In this document: in pieces, positions 22,373 through 32,712 of the stretch
How positions within the stretch are numbered: the first letter of the stretch is position 1
How the letters are laid out: every line of letters begins with the position of its first letter
Assembly: GCA_012032815.1 (NCBI GenBank)
Contig: JAAUQD010000006.1
Span: 1-52,672 of the forward strand
Reading direction: 5' to 3'
DNA length: 52,672 nucleotides
Source of the DNA: Flammeovirgaceae bacterium
GTDB lineage: Bacteria > Bacteroidota > Bacteroidia > Cytophagales > Cyclobacteriaceae
The notes under the pieces: generated by a model
The model's database searches: none
What the model was told of the DNA's origin: nothing
Seen by the model: only the letters and a program-made list of their open reading frames with translations
Position numbers and translations under genes: made by a program

Positions 22373-24331
22373 ATGATTCGTCTATTTCTATTTCTGATAC
22401 TGTTTGTTAACGCAGGGCTATTTGCGCAAGATGACTCTTCGAAAAAAATTCAATCCCAAATTGATGCTGCCGTTGAATTGATTGATGTTGATCCGGAAAA
22501 GGCCAAAACGAATTTACAAATGGCGCTTCGCATTGGCCGGCAAAACGACCTCAGCCAATACTACGGACAAATTTATCTTCATTTAGGAATCATCCATATC
22601 AAAAATAATTCGCTTGACAGCGCTAAAATAAATCTGGAGAATGCAATTGATCATCTTGAACCCAATGATCCCATTATGGGAGAGGCCTATCAGGTGTTAG
22701 GTCAGATTATGTTGATAAGGGATGACTTCTTACAGGCGGAAAACGCCTTTAATCAGGCACTTGAAAGTTTCAAAGTAGTAAATAACAAAAAACGTCAGAT
22801 AGAAATACTGAACCGCCTGGGGCAGGTTTCGGACCTGCAACATCAATTCTCAAAATCCATAGATTATTTTGAAGAAGGGTATTCGATATCGGAGAGTCTT
22901 GCAGATAGTGTTCAAATGGGGGAGCAGTTGCACAATCTGGGGAAGGCATATACAAAACTTGGAAATCCTTCCAGGGCACTCAATGTCATGCAACAGGCAA
23001 TAGTTATAAAAAAGAACATTCATGACGAAAAGGAACTGGGCTCATTATACCATGAGGTGGGCAGTGTGCTTTTGGTTATCGAAGAATATGTTCAGGCCAT
23101 TGATTATTTCAGATTGTCATTGGCAACAGATGGTGATCATAATATTACCATCAGAAATTATGAGAATTTTGATTTGATCGCGCAGGCTTACCTTCGCAAC
23201 GAAAAAGTAAATCGCGCAAAGGAAGTATCAGACACTTTGCTGCAATTAGCAAATGATTCAGGTGAATTGATTCCATTAATTGGAGCGTATAAAACACGGT
23301 CAGCTATTTTTGAAAAGCAAGGTGATTTTCAAAGAGCATTACAGGCCACACGACTTTACCTTCGGTATGAAGATTCTTTACATCAGATTTCTAAAGATGA
23401 ACGAATTGCATCGTTAACTGCTTTGCTCGACAATGAAAGAAGAGACAGGTTAGACGAAAAATCAAGATTGGAAAATCGGGTAATTGATCTTGAGGGATTC
23501 AGATCAGGTTTGGTTAAATACTCCAGTATCACGTTTACGGGGCTGGTTGGAATACTTATCCTGATCTTTTACTTTAAAGTAAAATCCGATCAGCGAGTTA
23601 ATAAGAAATTAAAAGATAGTGAGAAGGAGCTTAACGCACTACGTGGGTTTAAGGATAGAGTTTTTACGGTGATATCACATGATCTTAAGAATCCATTATC
23701 GGCATTTCATAACTTATCAAAAAGCCTTGAGGATAATCTGGAGACTTTTTCAAAGGAGGACGTAAAAGAGTATTTGAAAAACCTAAGCCGATCGTCTGTA
23801 GAACTTAAGAGAATGCTAACCAATGTAATGGAATGGGCCGTGTCGCAAACTGGCCATATGCCGTACCGACCGGAGTATATCAATTGCAAACAACTTGCAG
23901 ATGATTTGCGTGATCAGTTCTTGCCTATGGCAACAGACAAAAAGCAAAATATTATTGTATTCATTCAGGATTCACAAAAGGCATTTGCTGACAAGGGTAT
24001 GATTTTGATGGTACTATCAAATCTTCTGGCGAATGCAATAAACTTTACTCCTGAAAAAGGAATCATTACCATCTTTGGAGGTACACGCGATGATCTGGTG
24101 ACTATGGGTGTAAAGGATACGGGCATTGGCATAAGTCAGGAGGATCAAAAGAAACTTTTTACGGTTAATGAAAGTGTTCAATCGATTGGAACCTCAAATC
24201 AAAAGGGGACTGGTATTGGCTTATTATTATGTAAGGAATTGGTTGAATTGAACAGAGGCGTAATGTATGTTGAAAGCGTTGTGGGTCAGGGTAGTTCATT
24301 TTACTTCAGCTTACCCGATTCTCCACTTTAA
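22373..24331 (+). CDS. TPR-containing sensor histidine kinase
   Basis: Signal peptide, several TPR-like repeats, a TM segment, H-box FTVISHDLKNPLSAFHNL, and HATPase motifs NLLANAINFTPEKG, DTGIGIS, GTGIGLLLCKELVELNRG. Confidence 0.92.
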   Translation: MIRLFLFLILFVNAGLFAQDDSSKKIQSQIDAAVELIDVDPEKAKTNLQMALRIGRQNDLSQYYGQIYLHLGIIHIKNNSLDSAKINLENAIDHLEPNDPIMGEAYQVLGQIMLIRDDFLQAENAFNQALESFKVVNNKKRQIEILNRLGQVSDLQHQFSKSIDYFEEGYSISESLADSVQMGEQLHNLGKAYTKLGNPSRALNVMQQAIVIKKNIHDEKELGSLYHEVGSVLLVIEEYVQAIDYFRLSLATDGDHNITIRNYENFDLIAQAYLRNEKVNRAKEVSDTLLQLANDSGELIPLIGAYKTRSAIFEKQGDFQRALQATRLYLRYEDSLHQISKDERIASLTALLDNERRDRLDEKSRLENRVIDLEGFRSGLVKYSSITFTGLVGILILIFYFKVKSDQRVNKKLKDSEKELNALRGFKDRVFTVISHDLKNPLSAFHNLSKSLEDNLETFSKEDVKEYLKNLSRSSVELKRMLTNVMEWAVSQTGHMPYRPEYINCKQLADDLRDQFLPMATDKKQNIIVFIQDSQKAFADKGMILMVLSNLLANAINFTPEKGIITIFGGTRDDLVTMGVKDTGIGISQEDQKKLFTVNESVQSIGTSNQKGTGIGLLLCKELVELNRGVMYVESVVGQGSSFYFSLPDSPL

Positions 24332-24408
24332 AATTTAGGATGACAAGGTATTTTGTTAAATCCTTTTTGTTTTTTTTGTAATCAACAGAAAATTATAAGG
24401 CATCTACC

Positions 24409-25401
24409 ATGAAAGCACTAATACTTGCAGGCGCAGGAAAGATTGAGTTGAGGGATGTACCGATTCCAGAAGTAAAACCAGGATGTGCTTTGGTTAAAAT
24501 TAAAGCAATTGCCCTTAACCGCAGAGACGAATGGATTCGCGAAGGGAAGTATCCTAAAATAAAATTAGGCGCAATCATGGGTTCTGATGGAGCAGGTGTT
24601 GTAGAAAAAGTTCATGATGAAGACCACCAACCCTGGGTGGGCCAAGAAGTAATTATCAACCCAAACATTGATTGGGGTGATAATCCCAACATTCAGTCTC
24701 GTCATTATACCATTCTGGGCATGCCGGTAGATGGTACTTTTGCCGAATACATTTCCATTCCAGTAGATCGTCTGCACCACAAACCATTTCATCTCGATTT
24801 ATTGCAAGCAGCAGCGTTTCCAATGGGGGGACTTACTGCGTATCGTGCATTGTTTAAATGGGGAAAATTGAAAGCTAAGAAGAATGTCCTTATTTCAGGA
24901 TTTGGTGGAGGCGTTGCCCAGTTTGCTTTTTTGTTTGCAAAAGCCGCTGAAGCCAATGTCTATATAACTTCAGGAAGTGATTCAAAACTCGAACGGGCAA
25001 GAAAGCTGGGGGCGATGGGTGGATTTAACTACAAACGTCAATCTACATTGGAAGACCTTTGGAGAACCAAAGGGGGCTTTGATCTTGTCATTGACAGTGC
25101 CGGAGGTGATCAGCTTAATAACTTCATTAAAATGATGAAGCCTCAGGGAAAGATTGTTTTTTACGGGGCGACTAATGGATTACCATCTAAAGTGGATTTA
25201 TACAGAATGTTTTGGAATCAAATTACTTTGCAGGGCTCTACGATGGGCAATGATGATGAGTTTAGTGAAATGCTGGCATTCGTTGGTAAAAATCAGATCA
25301 AACCTTTGATTGATTCTATCCGGCCGTTCTCAAAAATTATTGAGGCTTTTGATGATGTAGTAAGTGCGGAGAAAGTAGGAAAAATCGTATTCCAGGTTTA
25401 G
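24409..25401 (+). CDS. zinc-binding dehydrogenase / quinone oxidoreductase (MDR family)
   Basis: MKALILAGAGKIELRDVPIPEVKPGCALVKIKAIALNRRDEWIREGKYP...MGSDGAGVV...ISGFGGGVAQFA. Confidence 0.9.
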   Translation: MKALILAGAGKIELRDVPIPEVKPGCALVKIKAIALNRRDEWIREGKYPKIKLGAIMGSDGAGVVEKVHDEDHQPWVGQEVIINPNIDWGDNPNIQSRHYTILGMPVDGTFAEYISIPVDRLHHKPFHLDLLQAAAFPMGGLTAYRALFKWGKLKAKKNVLISGFGGGVAQFAFLFAKAAEANVYITSGSDSKLERARKLGAMGGFNYKRQSTLEDLWRTKGGFDLVIDSAGGDQLNNFIKMMKPQGKIVFYGATNGLPSKVDLYRMFWNQITLQGSTMGNDDEFSEMLAFVGKNQIKPLIDSIRPFSKIIEAFDDVVSAEKVGKIVFQV

Positions 25402-25402
25402 A

Positions 25403-25701
25403 TCATTCATCCAATAGCAGCTTGATTTCAGCATACGTTTTTGTATCATTTTGTTGTTGACAAACAGAAAGGCCATTTTGAAGTATGCCAAATGCCTTGT
25501 CACGTTGCTGTTTATTTAAATACCATAGCCCGGCCTGGTAATAGGTTGGTATGTAATCAGGAAATTCTCTGAGCAGCTGATCAAAAAGAGAGGAAGCCTC
25601 TTCTTTGTTCTGCTTTACATATTCCAGAGCAGTGCGTAAAACAAAAAAGGGTCTTTCGACTCCTCCTCTATAAGTTTTATTAAATACTCAATCCGTGACA
25701 T
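25403..25701 (-). CDS. small tetratricopeptide-like protein, frameshifted (absent from ORF track)
   Basis: Manual translation of the minus strand: MSRIEYLIKLIEEESKDPFLFYALALEYVKQNKEEASSLFDQLLREFPDYIPTYYQAGLWYLNKQQRDKAFGILQNGLSVCQQQNDTKTYAEIKLLLDE*, after restoring one G near 25630. Confidence 0.7.
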
Positions 25702-25812
25702 GGAAGTTATAGATTTGAAACAAAATTTAGTTTTTGAGTAGAAACTTTTAACTTACCAGGCATATTTTTTATTGTTGCAGGCAAATTCACCGTTCTCTTA
25801 TCTAAACATAAA

Positions 25813-26544
25813 ATGAAAATTCTAGTTTGTATATCACATGTTCCCGATACAACCTCTAAAATCAGTTTTACTGACAATAATACAAAGTTCAATGCAGCAG
25901 GTGTACAATTCATAATAGGTCCGTATGATGATTATGCTTTAGCACGGGCAATTGAATTGAAAGAATCGAACAAAGCAACGGTTACTGTATTAAATGTTGG
26001 GTTAGATGAAACGGAGCCAACCATTCGAAAAGCTTTAGCCATTGGCGCGGATGATGCAATTCGTGTAAATGCTGAACCAACAGATTCATTTTTTGTTGCT
26101 AGTCAGATTGCAGAGCATGCCAAAGGGTTTGACTTGGTGTTGATGGGGAGAGAGTCAATTGATTTTAACAGCGGAGTAGTACATAGTATGGTGGGAGAGA
26201 TGATAGGTGTTCCCAGTCTTTCACCGGTAATGAAGTTGGATATAGAAGGTACTACCGTAAAAATGGCCAGAGAAATAGAAGGAGGAAAAGAATATGTTGA
26301 AGCCTCTTTGCCATTAATTGCCGGTTGTCAGGAACCCATAGCCGAATGGAAAATTCCAAACATGCGTGGCATTATGTCAGCTCGAACTAAACCACTGAAA
26401 GTGGTTGAGCCAAAAAGCATCAATGCGGCAGTTTCTTTGAAAAATTTTGAATTACCTCCTGAAAAAGGTGCTGTTAAAATGATTGATCCTGAAAATGTTG
26501 GAGAATTAGTAACCTTGTTAAAGACAGAAGCAAAAGTATTATAA
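25813..26544 (+). CDS. etfB: electron transfer flavoprotein subunit beta
   Basis: MKILVCISHVPDTTSKISFTD...FIIGPYDDYALARAIELKE; adjacent to etfA. Confidence 0.93.
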   Translation: MKILVCISHVPDTTSKISFTDNNTKFNAAGVQFIIGPYDDYALARAIELKESNKATVTVLNVGLDETEPTIRKALAIGADDAIRVNAEPTDSFFVASQIAEHAKGFDLVLMGRESIDFNSGVVHSMVGEMIGVPSLSPVMKLDIEGTTVKMAREIEGGKEYVEASLPLIAGCQEPIAEWKIPNMRGIMSARTKPLKVVEPKSINAAVSLKNFELPPEKGAVKMIDPENVGELVTLLKTEAKVL

Positions 26545-26551
26545 CACAATT

Positions 26552-27504
26552 ATGAAAGCACTGGTATTTGTAGAAAGTTCTGAAGGAAAAATAAGAAAAA
26601 CTTCACAGGAGGCTGTAGGTTATGCAGCAGCCATAGGAGCAGAAGTTACAGCGATTGCACTGGGTAGTCAGGACAATGCGGAGTTGGCAAATCTTGGAAA
26701 ATTCGGAGCCAAAAAAGTTTTACATGTTAACGATGAGCGGTTAAATCAGGGTGTCATAAAAGCTTACGCCACCGTCCTTGAAAAAGCCATGGGCAATACT
26801 GCTGCGGATGTTCTTGTGATGGCGAACTCCTCTTTGGCAACCCCGGTCGCGGCAAAGGTTGCTGTTAAGCTTGGCGCTGCGCTCGCAACCAATGTAACTC
26901 AACTACCGGATGTTTCATCTGGCTTCGTAATTTCCCAAAGCATTTACACTGGAAAAGCGTTTGCAAAAGTGGAGATGAAAACTGACAAGAAAGTAATCGT
27001 CATTAAGAAAAATGCAATTGAATTAAAAGGATCGGGAGGCGATGTGGCAGTTGAAGATTTCAAAGTTGACCTTTCAGAGAGTGAGTTTGGAGTAAAAATC
27101 ACAAAAACAGAAAAGGCAACTGGTGAAATCCTTTTGCCTGAAGCTGAAATCGTTGTGTCTGGCGGCAGAGGAATGAAAGGTCCGGAGCATTGGGGTATGT
27201 TGGAAGAATTGGCTAAGACATTGCATGCAGCAACGGGCTGCAGCAAACCTGTTTCGGACATGGGATGGAGACCGCATCATGAGCATGTTGGACAAACGGG
27301 TGTTAAAGTTGCGCCCCAACTTTATATCGCAGTAGGTATTTCCGGGGCCATTCAACATTTGGCGGGGGTCAACTCCTCTAAATGTATTGTGGTCATAAAT
27401 AAAGATGCGGAAGCACCATTTTTAAAGCCGCTGACTATGGTATAGTTGGAGATGCTTTTGATGTGATTCCAAAGCTTACGGAGGCGATTAAAGCAGCGAA
27501 ATAG
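26552..27504 (+). CDS. etfA: electron transfer flavoprotein subunit alpha, frameshifted near C-terminus
   Basis: VVSGGRGMKGPEHWGMLEELAKTLHAATGCSKPVSDMGWRPHHEHVGQTGVKVAPQLYIAVGISGAIQHLAGVNSSKCIVVINKDAEAP; restoring one T at the T5 run 27419-27423 gives FKAADYGIVGDAFDVIPKLTEAIKAAK*. Confidence 0.94.
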
Positions 27505-27552
27505 GAAGATTAATCTGTAAAATTTATACATTGAGGCGTTGATCATACAGGG

Positions 27553-28160
27553 TTGAAAAAGATTAAGCTTGAAATTTTAGGACTGTCTTCCAGTCAATCA
27601 CAAACAGGATCCTTTGCATTGGTTTTGGGTGAGTCCGAAGGAAACCGGAGGTTGCCTATTATAATTGGCATGTTCGAAGCGCAGGCCATTGCTATTGAAA
27701 TTGAAAAGATTATTCCCAATCGCCCCATGTCACATGATCTTTTTAAAGCATTTGCTAATTCATTCCATTTTACGGTAGAAGAAATAGTTATTTCCGATTT
27801 GAAAGAGGGGGTATTTTTGCAAAAATTGTTTGTTCTGATGGTTTGAAAAAATCCGAAATTGATGCACGTCCTTCGGATGCAATTGCTATTGGATTGCGAT
27901 TTGATTCACCGATATTCACGTACGAAAATATTTTGGCAGAAGCGGGCATTGTTCTTACGGATGAAGAAGAGGAAGAAAAAGAAAAAGATACGCCTGCTAA
28001 AGAACCTAAGGTGAGAGTAAAAAAAGAATCCTCTAAAAAGCCGGAAGACGTAAAGAACCTGAGTTCAGAAAAGTTAAAGGAGCTGCTTAAAGATGCGATT
28101 GATAAAGAGGACTATGAGCGGGCAGCGAAAATCCGTGATGAATTAAGTAAGCGAAACTAA
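27553..28160 (+). CDS. bifunctional nuclease (BFN/DUF151) family protein with UvrB/UvrC-like C-terminal motif, frameshifted
   Basis: LEILGLSSSQSQTGSFALVLGESEGNRRLPIIIGMFEAQAIAIEIEK...MSHDLFKAF / FFAKIVCSDGLKKSEIDARPSDAIAIGLRF...LKELLKDAIDKEDYERAAKIRDEL. T5 run 27814-27818. Confidence 0.88.
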
Positions 28161-28176
28161 CATAGGTCAAATCATC

Positions 28177-29632
28177 ATGGAGTACCTTCGGGGCCTTGCA
28201 GGATTACTGTTTATTATAGGTGTTGCTTATCTGTTATCCGGCAAGCGAAAAGCAATCAGCTGGCGTCTGGTTATCATTGGATTGCTCATTCAAATTTCTT
28301 TTGGTTTATTAATTGGCAAAGTTGAGTTTGCTCAACAAGCTTTTGTCTATTTAAGTGAAAAGTTTGTCACGTTTCTAAGTTTTGCTCAAAAGGGTGCTGA
28401 ATTTTTATATGGAGATTTGGCACGCAATAGTGTGGGAAATCCTGAAGTAAAACATAGCCTTGGATTTCTATTTGCCTTTCAGGCACTACCAACTGTTATT
28501 TTCTTTTCTGCTGTCACTGCCGGATTGTATTACCTGGGACTGCTTCAAAAAATTGTTTACGGTTTTGCCTGGCTTATGGCGCGTACCATGCGTCTCTCAG
28601 GGTCTGAGAGTTTGTCGGCTGCAGCAAATGTATTTATGGGACAAACCGAAGCACCACTTCTTGTAAGACCATTCATTGGCAAGATGACCAAGTCTGAACT
28701 CAATTGTTTAATGGTTGGCGGAATGGCCACTATAGCAGGCAGTGTACTTGGTGCCTATGTTTCTTTTTTGGGAGGCGGTGATCCGGTTGCTCAGGCAAAG
28801 TTTGCAACATATCTGTTAAGCGCTTCAATAATGAATGCTCCGGCAGCCATCGTGCTGGCCAAAATATTTAGCCCCGAAGAAGAGCCTGAAAAGTCGATCG
28901 GTCTTTAAAAGTTAATAAAGACCAGATTGGTGTTAATTTTATTGATGCGCTGGCAACCGGAGCTGCTGATGGATTGAAACTTGCACTCAATATTGGAGCT
29001 ATGCTCCTCGCTTTCATTGCCGTAATCTATGCCATCAATTGGATACTTGTGGATTTTGTGGGTGCCATGACCGGCCTCAATGAATTTGTTGTACGAACGA
29101 CCAATGGAACGTTCAATGGATTTTCATTACAATATATTTTGGGTCAGGTATTTCGTGTATTTGCCTTTGCCATGGGAGTGGATTGGAATGAGACATTACA
29201 AGTTGGTAGTCTGCTAGGGCAAAAATGGTGATCAATGAATTCGTTGCCTACCTCGACTTGGCTGCTATGACTGAGTCAGGAATTCTGAGCGAAAAGTCCA
29301 TCCGTATTTCTACTTATGCCCTTTGTGGTTTTGCCAATTTCAGCTCAATTGCTATTCAAATCGGAGGTATCGGTGGAATGGCCCCAACACGACAGGGTGA
29401 TCTTTCAAAACTGGGACTAAAAGCGATGATAGCCGCTTCGTTAGCTACCATGATGACCGCAACCATTGCCGGAGCTTTTTTTTTAGAAAAGATTAATTTT
29501 ACACAATTAATTATACCAGTATGGGCAAAAATTCATCTCATTGGATTTATGATAACATCATTTTCTGCTTTGGCTCAAAAGATTTTCAAAAAGAAATTCT
29601 ATGCGGGAAATAGGAGGGGAGCAATTATATAG
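28177..29632 (+). CDS. NupC-family nucleoside transporter, two frameshifts
   Basis: Fragments 28177-28908, 28974-29231 and 29225-29632 are collinear: ISWRLVIIGLLIQISFGLLIG...SAAANVFMGQTEAPLLVRPFI...MVGGMATIAGSVLGAYVSFLGG / ALNIGAMLLAFIAVI...GSLLGQK / MVINEFVAYLDL...ALCGFANFSSIAIQIGGIGGMAP. Confidence 0.92.
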
Positions 29633-29674
29633 GGAAGGAATTGCACTGCTTGAAGATGGGATAACAAATATGAA

Positions 29675-30052
29675 TTGATGCGGATATTTAAATTCATGTT
29701 AGCCGTTTGGTTTATGGTACTGGCTTTCCATAGCCTTACTAACACTTTGCCTTTTTTATGGATTACAGTGTATGGAGCACTTTCAATACTTTGTGTCCTG
29801 GCTGTTTTTGAATTTTATAGAAAAACAGCGCTGGTGATTGTTGGTCTAATGGTATTGGTACTTATGATAAACCAGTTGGACGGGTTTGTGTATTGGTTCA
29901 ATGCTGAAAATAAATGGAGTTTACTGATATCCATCGAAGACCCTCAGAACCACTTGCAGTTTCAGGCAAGGAATTTCTTTCGATTGTTATTTGGATTTAT
30001 GACGATACTACTGTTGTGGATATTTCAATTTACCCACCGACAACCTTCTTGA
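29675..30052 (+). CDS. small integral membrane protein, unknown function
   Basis: Intact 125-aa ORF with about four hydrophobic segments. Confidence 0.5.
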   Translation: MMRIFKFMLAVWFMVLAFHSLTNTLPFLWITVYGALSILCVLAVFEFYRKTALVIVGLMVLVLMINQLDGFVYWFNAENKWSLLISIEDPQNHLQFQARNFFRLLFGFMTILLLWIFQFTHRQPS

Positions 30053-30437
30053 GTTTATCAATCAGGCTTTCCCAAAGGTCGCTAAGCTCTTCAAGGTCAT
30101 CAAAGTCAGAGTAATCTTCAACTTTTAAAAAGACGGTTTGGGTAAAATCATTAGGTTCGAGACGTAATTCGAAATAGGAGGGATCTTTTTCATCTTCCTC
30201 ATTTTCAGGTATAAATTCAAAACGCGCAAAATGATTAGTCCGGTGTCCTGTTAAAACAGCATCATGGTGTTCATTGTCATAGTAGAATGTGAATACCTTT
30301 TCGGGATTTATCGTCACATTATCAGCAAACCATTCAGAAAGACCACTTGCCGAGTGAATGTAGGGATATAGCATTTTAACTGATGCATGAATTTCATAAT
30401 CTCCTGTAAAAAGCTGTTTTGACATAACTGGTTTCAT
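30030..30437 (-). CDS. START-like / SRPBCC-type domain protein
   Basis: MSKQLFTGDYEIHASVKMLYPYIHSASGLSEWFADNVTINPEKVFTFYYD...ARFEFIPENE...; AHSA1/START-like pattern. Confidence 0.75.
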   Translation of the reverse strand: MKPVMSKQLFTGDYEIHASVKMLYPYIHSASGLSEWFADNVTINPEKVFTFYYDNEHHDAVLTGHRTNHFARFEFIPENEEDEKDPSYFELRLEPNDFTQTVFLKVEDYSDFDDLEELSDLWESLIDKLKKVVGG

Positions 30438-30546
30438 TGCATCAATTGAGAATTTAAGTTAACCGATTTTTACCATCTGCCCAAGTATTAAAATAAAAAT
30501 CAACGGATTTAGAAAAGTTTGTAAGTTTGCGGCTCAAAAATGAAAT

Positions 30547-30620
30547 GGCGCGGTAGCTCAGGTGGTTAGAGCGTTGGATTCATAACCCAAAGGTCGGGGG
30601 TTCAACTCCCCCCCGCGCTA
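30547..30620 (+). tRNA. tRNA-Met (anticodon CAT; elongator/initiator/Ile2 identity not resolved)
   Basis: Acceptor GGCGCGG/CCGCGCT + A, D arm GCTC...GAGC, anticodon stem-loop TTGGATTCATAACCCAA, T arm CGGGGGTTCAACTCCCCC. Confidence 0.93.
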
Positions 30621-30708
30621 CTTTCTCAAAAATCAAACCAACCTGCTGTTTTAACCAACCTTATATATCTTCTGGCTCTGTTTTTGAGTGCTATCTTTGC
30701 ACATCCTC

Positions 30709-32280
30709 ATGAAGAAAATTGACAAGCTGATTCTTTCTTCTTTTCTGGGCCCCATGATACTCACTTTCATGGTTGTGGTTTTTATTCTGCTCATGCAGAA
30801 TATGCTCAAATATTTTGATGATATCATTGGCAAAAATCTCGGATGGGATGTTATTGCAACATTGATGTTTTACATGGCCGTGGTGATGACACCAATTGCT
30901 CTGCCATTAGCCATACTACTTTCATCGCTTATTACTTTTGGTAATCTAGGCGAACATTTTGAACTGACTGCAGTTAAAAGTCTGGGGATTTCATTGGTTA
31001 GAAGTCTGGCACCTATTTCTTCCTTGGTGATCATTCTTACATTTTGCGCCTACTTATCTAATAATTTCCTGGTGCCTAAGGCGGCCCTCGAAGCGTACAG
31101 TTTGCTGTATGATATAAAGCAAAAAAAGCCAGCTCTTGATTTGCGGGAAGGGGAGTTCAATAGTTCTATTCCAAACATGAGTATTAAAGTGGATAAGCGA
31201 TTCCCGGATGGAAAAACCATCAGTAAAATTGTGATTTATGATCACCGGAGCGGGCTGGGCAATCGGGAGGTTACGGTAGCGGACTCCGGACAGATGTTTA
31301 CGATTTTGAATGACCGGTATCTGAAACTTGAATTGTTTAATGGATATCATTATTCTGAAGGTGGCGAGCAGCAACGTCAGGTAACGGGTGGTGCTCCTTC
31401 TGGTGAAGCTTTAACAAAAACAAAATTTGATAAATCGCAGGTCGTATTTGATTTGTCTTCATTTGAACTTAACCGCACCGATAAAAGATGGTTTCAAAGT
31501 AATCGCATCATGCGAAATATGGAAGAACTGGAAATGGATATGGATTCTGTTTCCGGGTCTTTGGTAGATCAGCAATTGTCAGCCTATTCGCTAAATAAAG
31601 CGCTGTTCTCTTACCATAAGAAAGACGATTCGCTAAGCTTGCCAAGCCATGTGGCGCGGGTAAAGCGCAGAAGAGATTCGTTGATTCTCGCAAAGAACCC
31701 TGAATTCAAACCAGTTTCATTTGAACCCGGCTACAAAGAGAAATTGAGCAGCGTAGAATACGAAAAAGCTAAAATTGTGTCGGACAGTTTGTTTACGGCT
31801 GCTCCTACATTGAGTGAATTAACAACGGCAGTTAACAATGCCAGATCTCTAAAAGGACAGTTCATCAATCTGAACAGCATGACACAAAATCATATCGAGA
31901 ATTTCAAGGTTTTTCAAATTCAATGGCACAAGATTCTTTCAAATTCGATTGCCTGTTTTGTGATGTTTCTGATTGGAGCTCCTCTCGGAGCTATTATAAA
32001 GAAAGGTGGAATAGGTGTTCCGGTGTTGGCTTCCATCTTGTTTTTTATCGTTTTCTACGTGCTTAACATGATGGGCGAGAAATGGGCAAAACAAGGCTTC
32101 ATTTCTGTAGAGATTGGGGTATGGATGGCCAATTTTATTTTGGCAGGATTTGGGGTTCTTTTTTTACGACAAGCTCGTGCCGATGCCCGGCTATTTGAAG
32201 CGGACTTCTACAATGTGATCTGGGATAAGTTTAAAACCTTGCTTAGGAGCAAAAAATTAATGCCACAGGAGGCTGCTTAA
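30709..32280 (+). CDS. LptF/LptG family permease (YjgP/YjgQ)
   Basis: MKKIDKLILSSFLGPMILTFMVVVFILLMQNMLKYFDDIIGKNLG...MTPIALPLAILLSSLITFGNLGEHFELTAVKSLGIS; C-terminal TM block GAPLGAIIKKGGIGVPVLASILFFIVFYVLN. Confidence 0.92.
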   Translation: MKKIDKLILSSFLGPMILTFMVVVFILLMQNMLKYFDDIIGKNLGWDVIATLMFYMAVVMTPIALPLAILLSSLITFGNLGEHFELTAVKSLGISLVRSLAPISSLVIILTFCAYLSNNFLVPKAALEAYSLLYDIKQKKPALDLREGEFNSSIPNMSIKVDKRFPDGKTISKIVIYDHRSGLGNREVTVADSGQMFTILNDRYLKLELFNGYHYSEGGEQQRQVTGGAPSGEALTKTKFDKSQVVFDLSSFELNRTDKRWFQSNRIMRNMEELEMDMDSVSGSLVDQQLSAYSLNKALFSYHKKDDSLSLPSHVARVKRRRDSLILAKNPEFKPVSFEPGYKEKLSSVEYEKAKIVSDSLFTAAPTLSELTTAVNNARSLKGQFINLNSMTQNHIENFKVFQIQWHKILSNSIACFVMFLIGAPLGAIIKKGGIGVPVLASILFFIVFYVLNMMGEKWAKQGFISVEIGVWMANFILAGFGVLFLRQARADARLFEADFYNVIWDKFKTLLRSKKLMPQEAA

Positions 32281-32282
32281 TA

Positions 32283-32313
32283 TTTGGTTTTAAGACGTAT
32301 TTCTTTAGTTTTG
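32283..32313 (+). promoter_or_regulatory. Bacteroidota-type promoter TTTG-N19-TAGTTTTG upstream of rpsO
   Basis: TTTG at 32283-32286 and TAGTTTTG at 32306-32313, fitting the TTTG/TAnnTTTG consensus. Confidence 0.65.
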
Positions 32314-32349
32314 CCGATTAATTAAAAGAAAAAAAGAATTTTTTAGACG

Positions 32350-32624
32350 ATGTATCTGAATTCAGAAAAAAACAGGAATTATTTACCAAACACGGATTTG
32401 CAAAATCAAAGACGGACACAGGTTCAGCAGAATCTCAAATTGCGCTGTTTACCAATCGAATTAACCACCTTACTGATCATTTGAAAAGCAACAAAAAAGA
32501 CTTTTCAACGCAGCAGGGACTGTTAAAATTAGTGGGTAAGCGTAAGAAACTACTGAACTATCTTCAAGCTACTGATATCGAAAGATACAGGAGCATCCTT
32601 GCAGATCTGGAACTAAGAAAGTAA
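32350..32624 (+). CDS. rpsO: 30S ribosomal protein S15, frameshifted (absent from ORF track)
   Basis: MYLNSEKK / [83 protein letters not shown]. One A missing from the A7 run 32366-32372. Lies just upstream of pnp. Confidence 0.96.
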
Positions 32625-32631
32625 AAACAAT

Positions 32632-32656
32632 AGGGAACATTAACGGTTCCCTTTTT
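32632..32656 (+). terminator. hairpin + T-tract between rpsO and pnp
   Basis: AGGGAAC (32632-32638) / GTTCCCT (32646-32652) followed by TTTT. Confidence 0.6.
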
Positions 32657-32712
32657 CGCTTATAATCATTGAGGGTGATCTCTGATTACCTTATATCTAT
32701 TTATTATTTATT

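Noticed and set aside
30692-30699. TATCTTTG just upstream of the LptF/G-type gene as a promoter
   Set aside because: The -7 motif matches but no TTTG lies at the expected spacing, so it was not listed.
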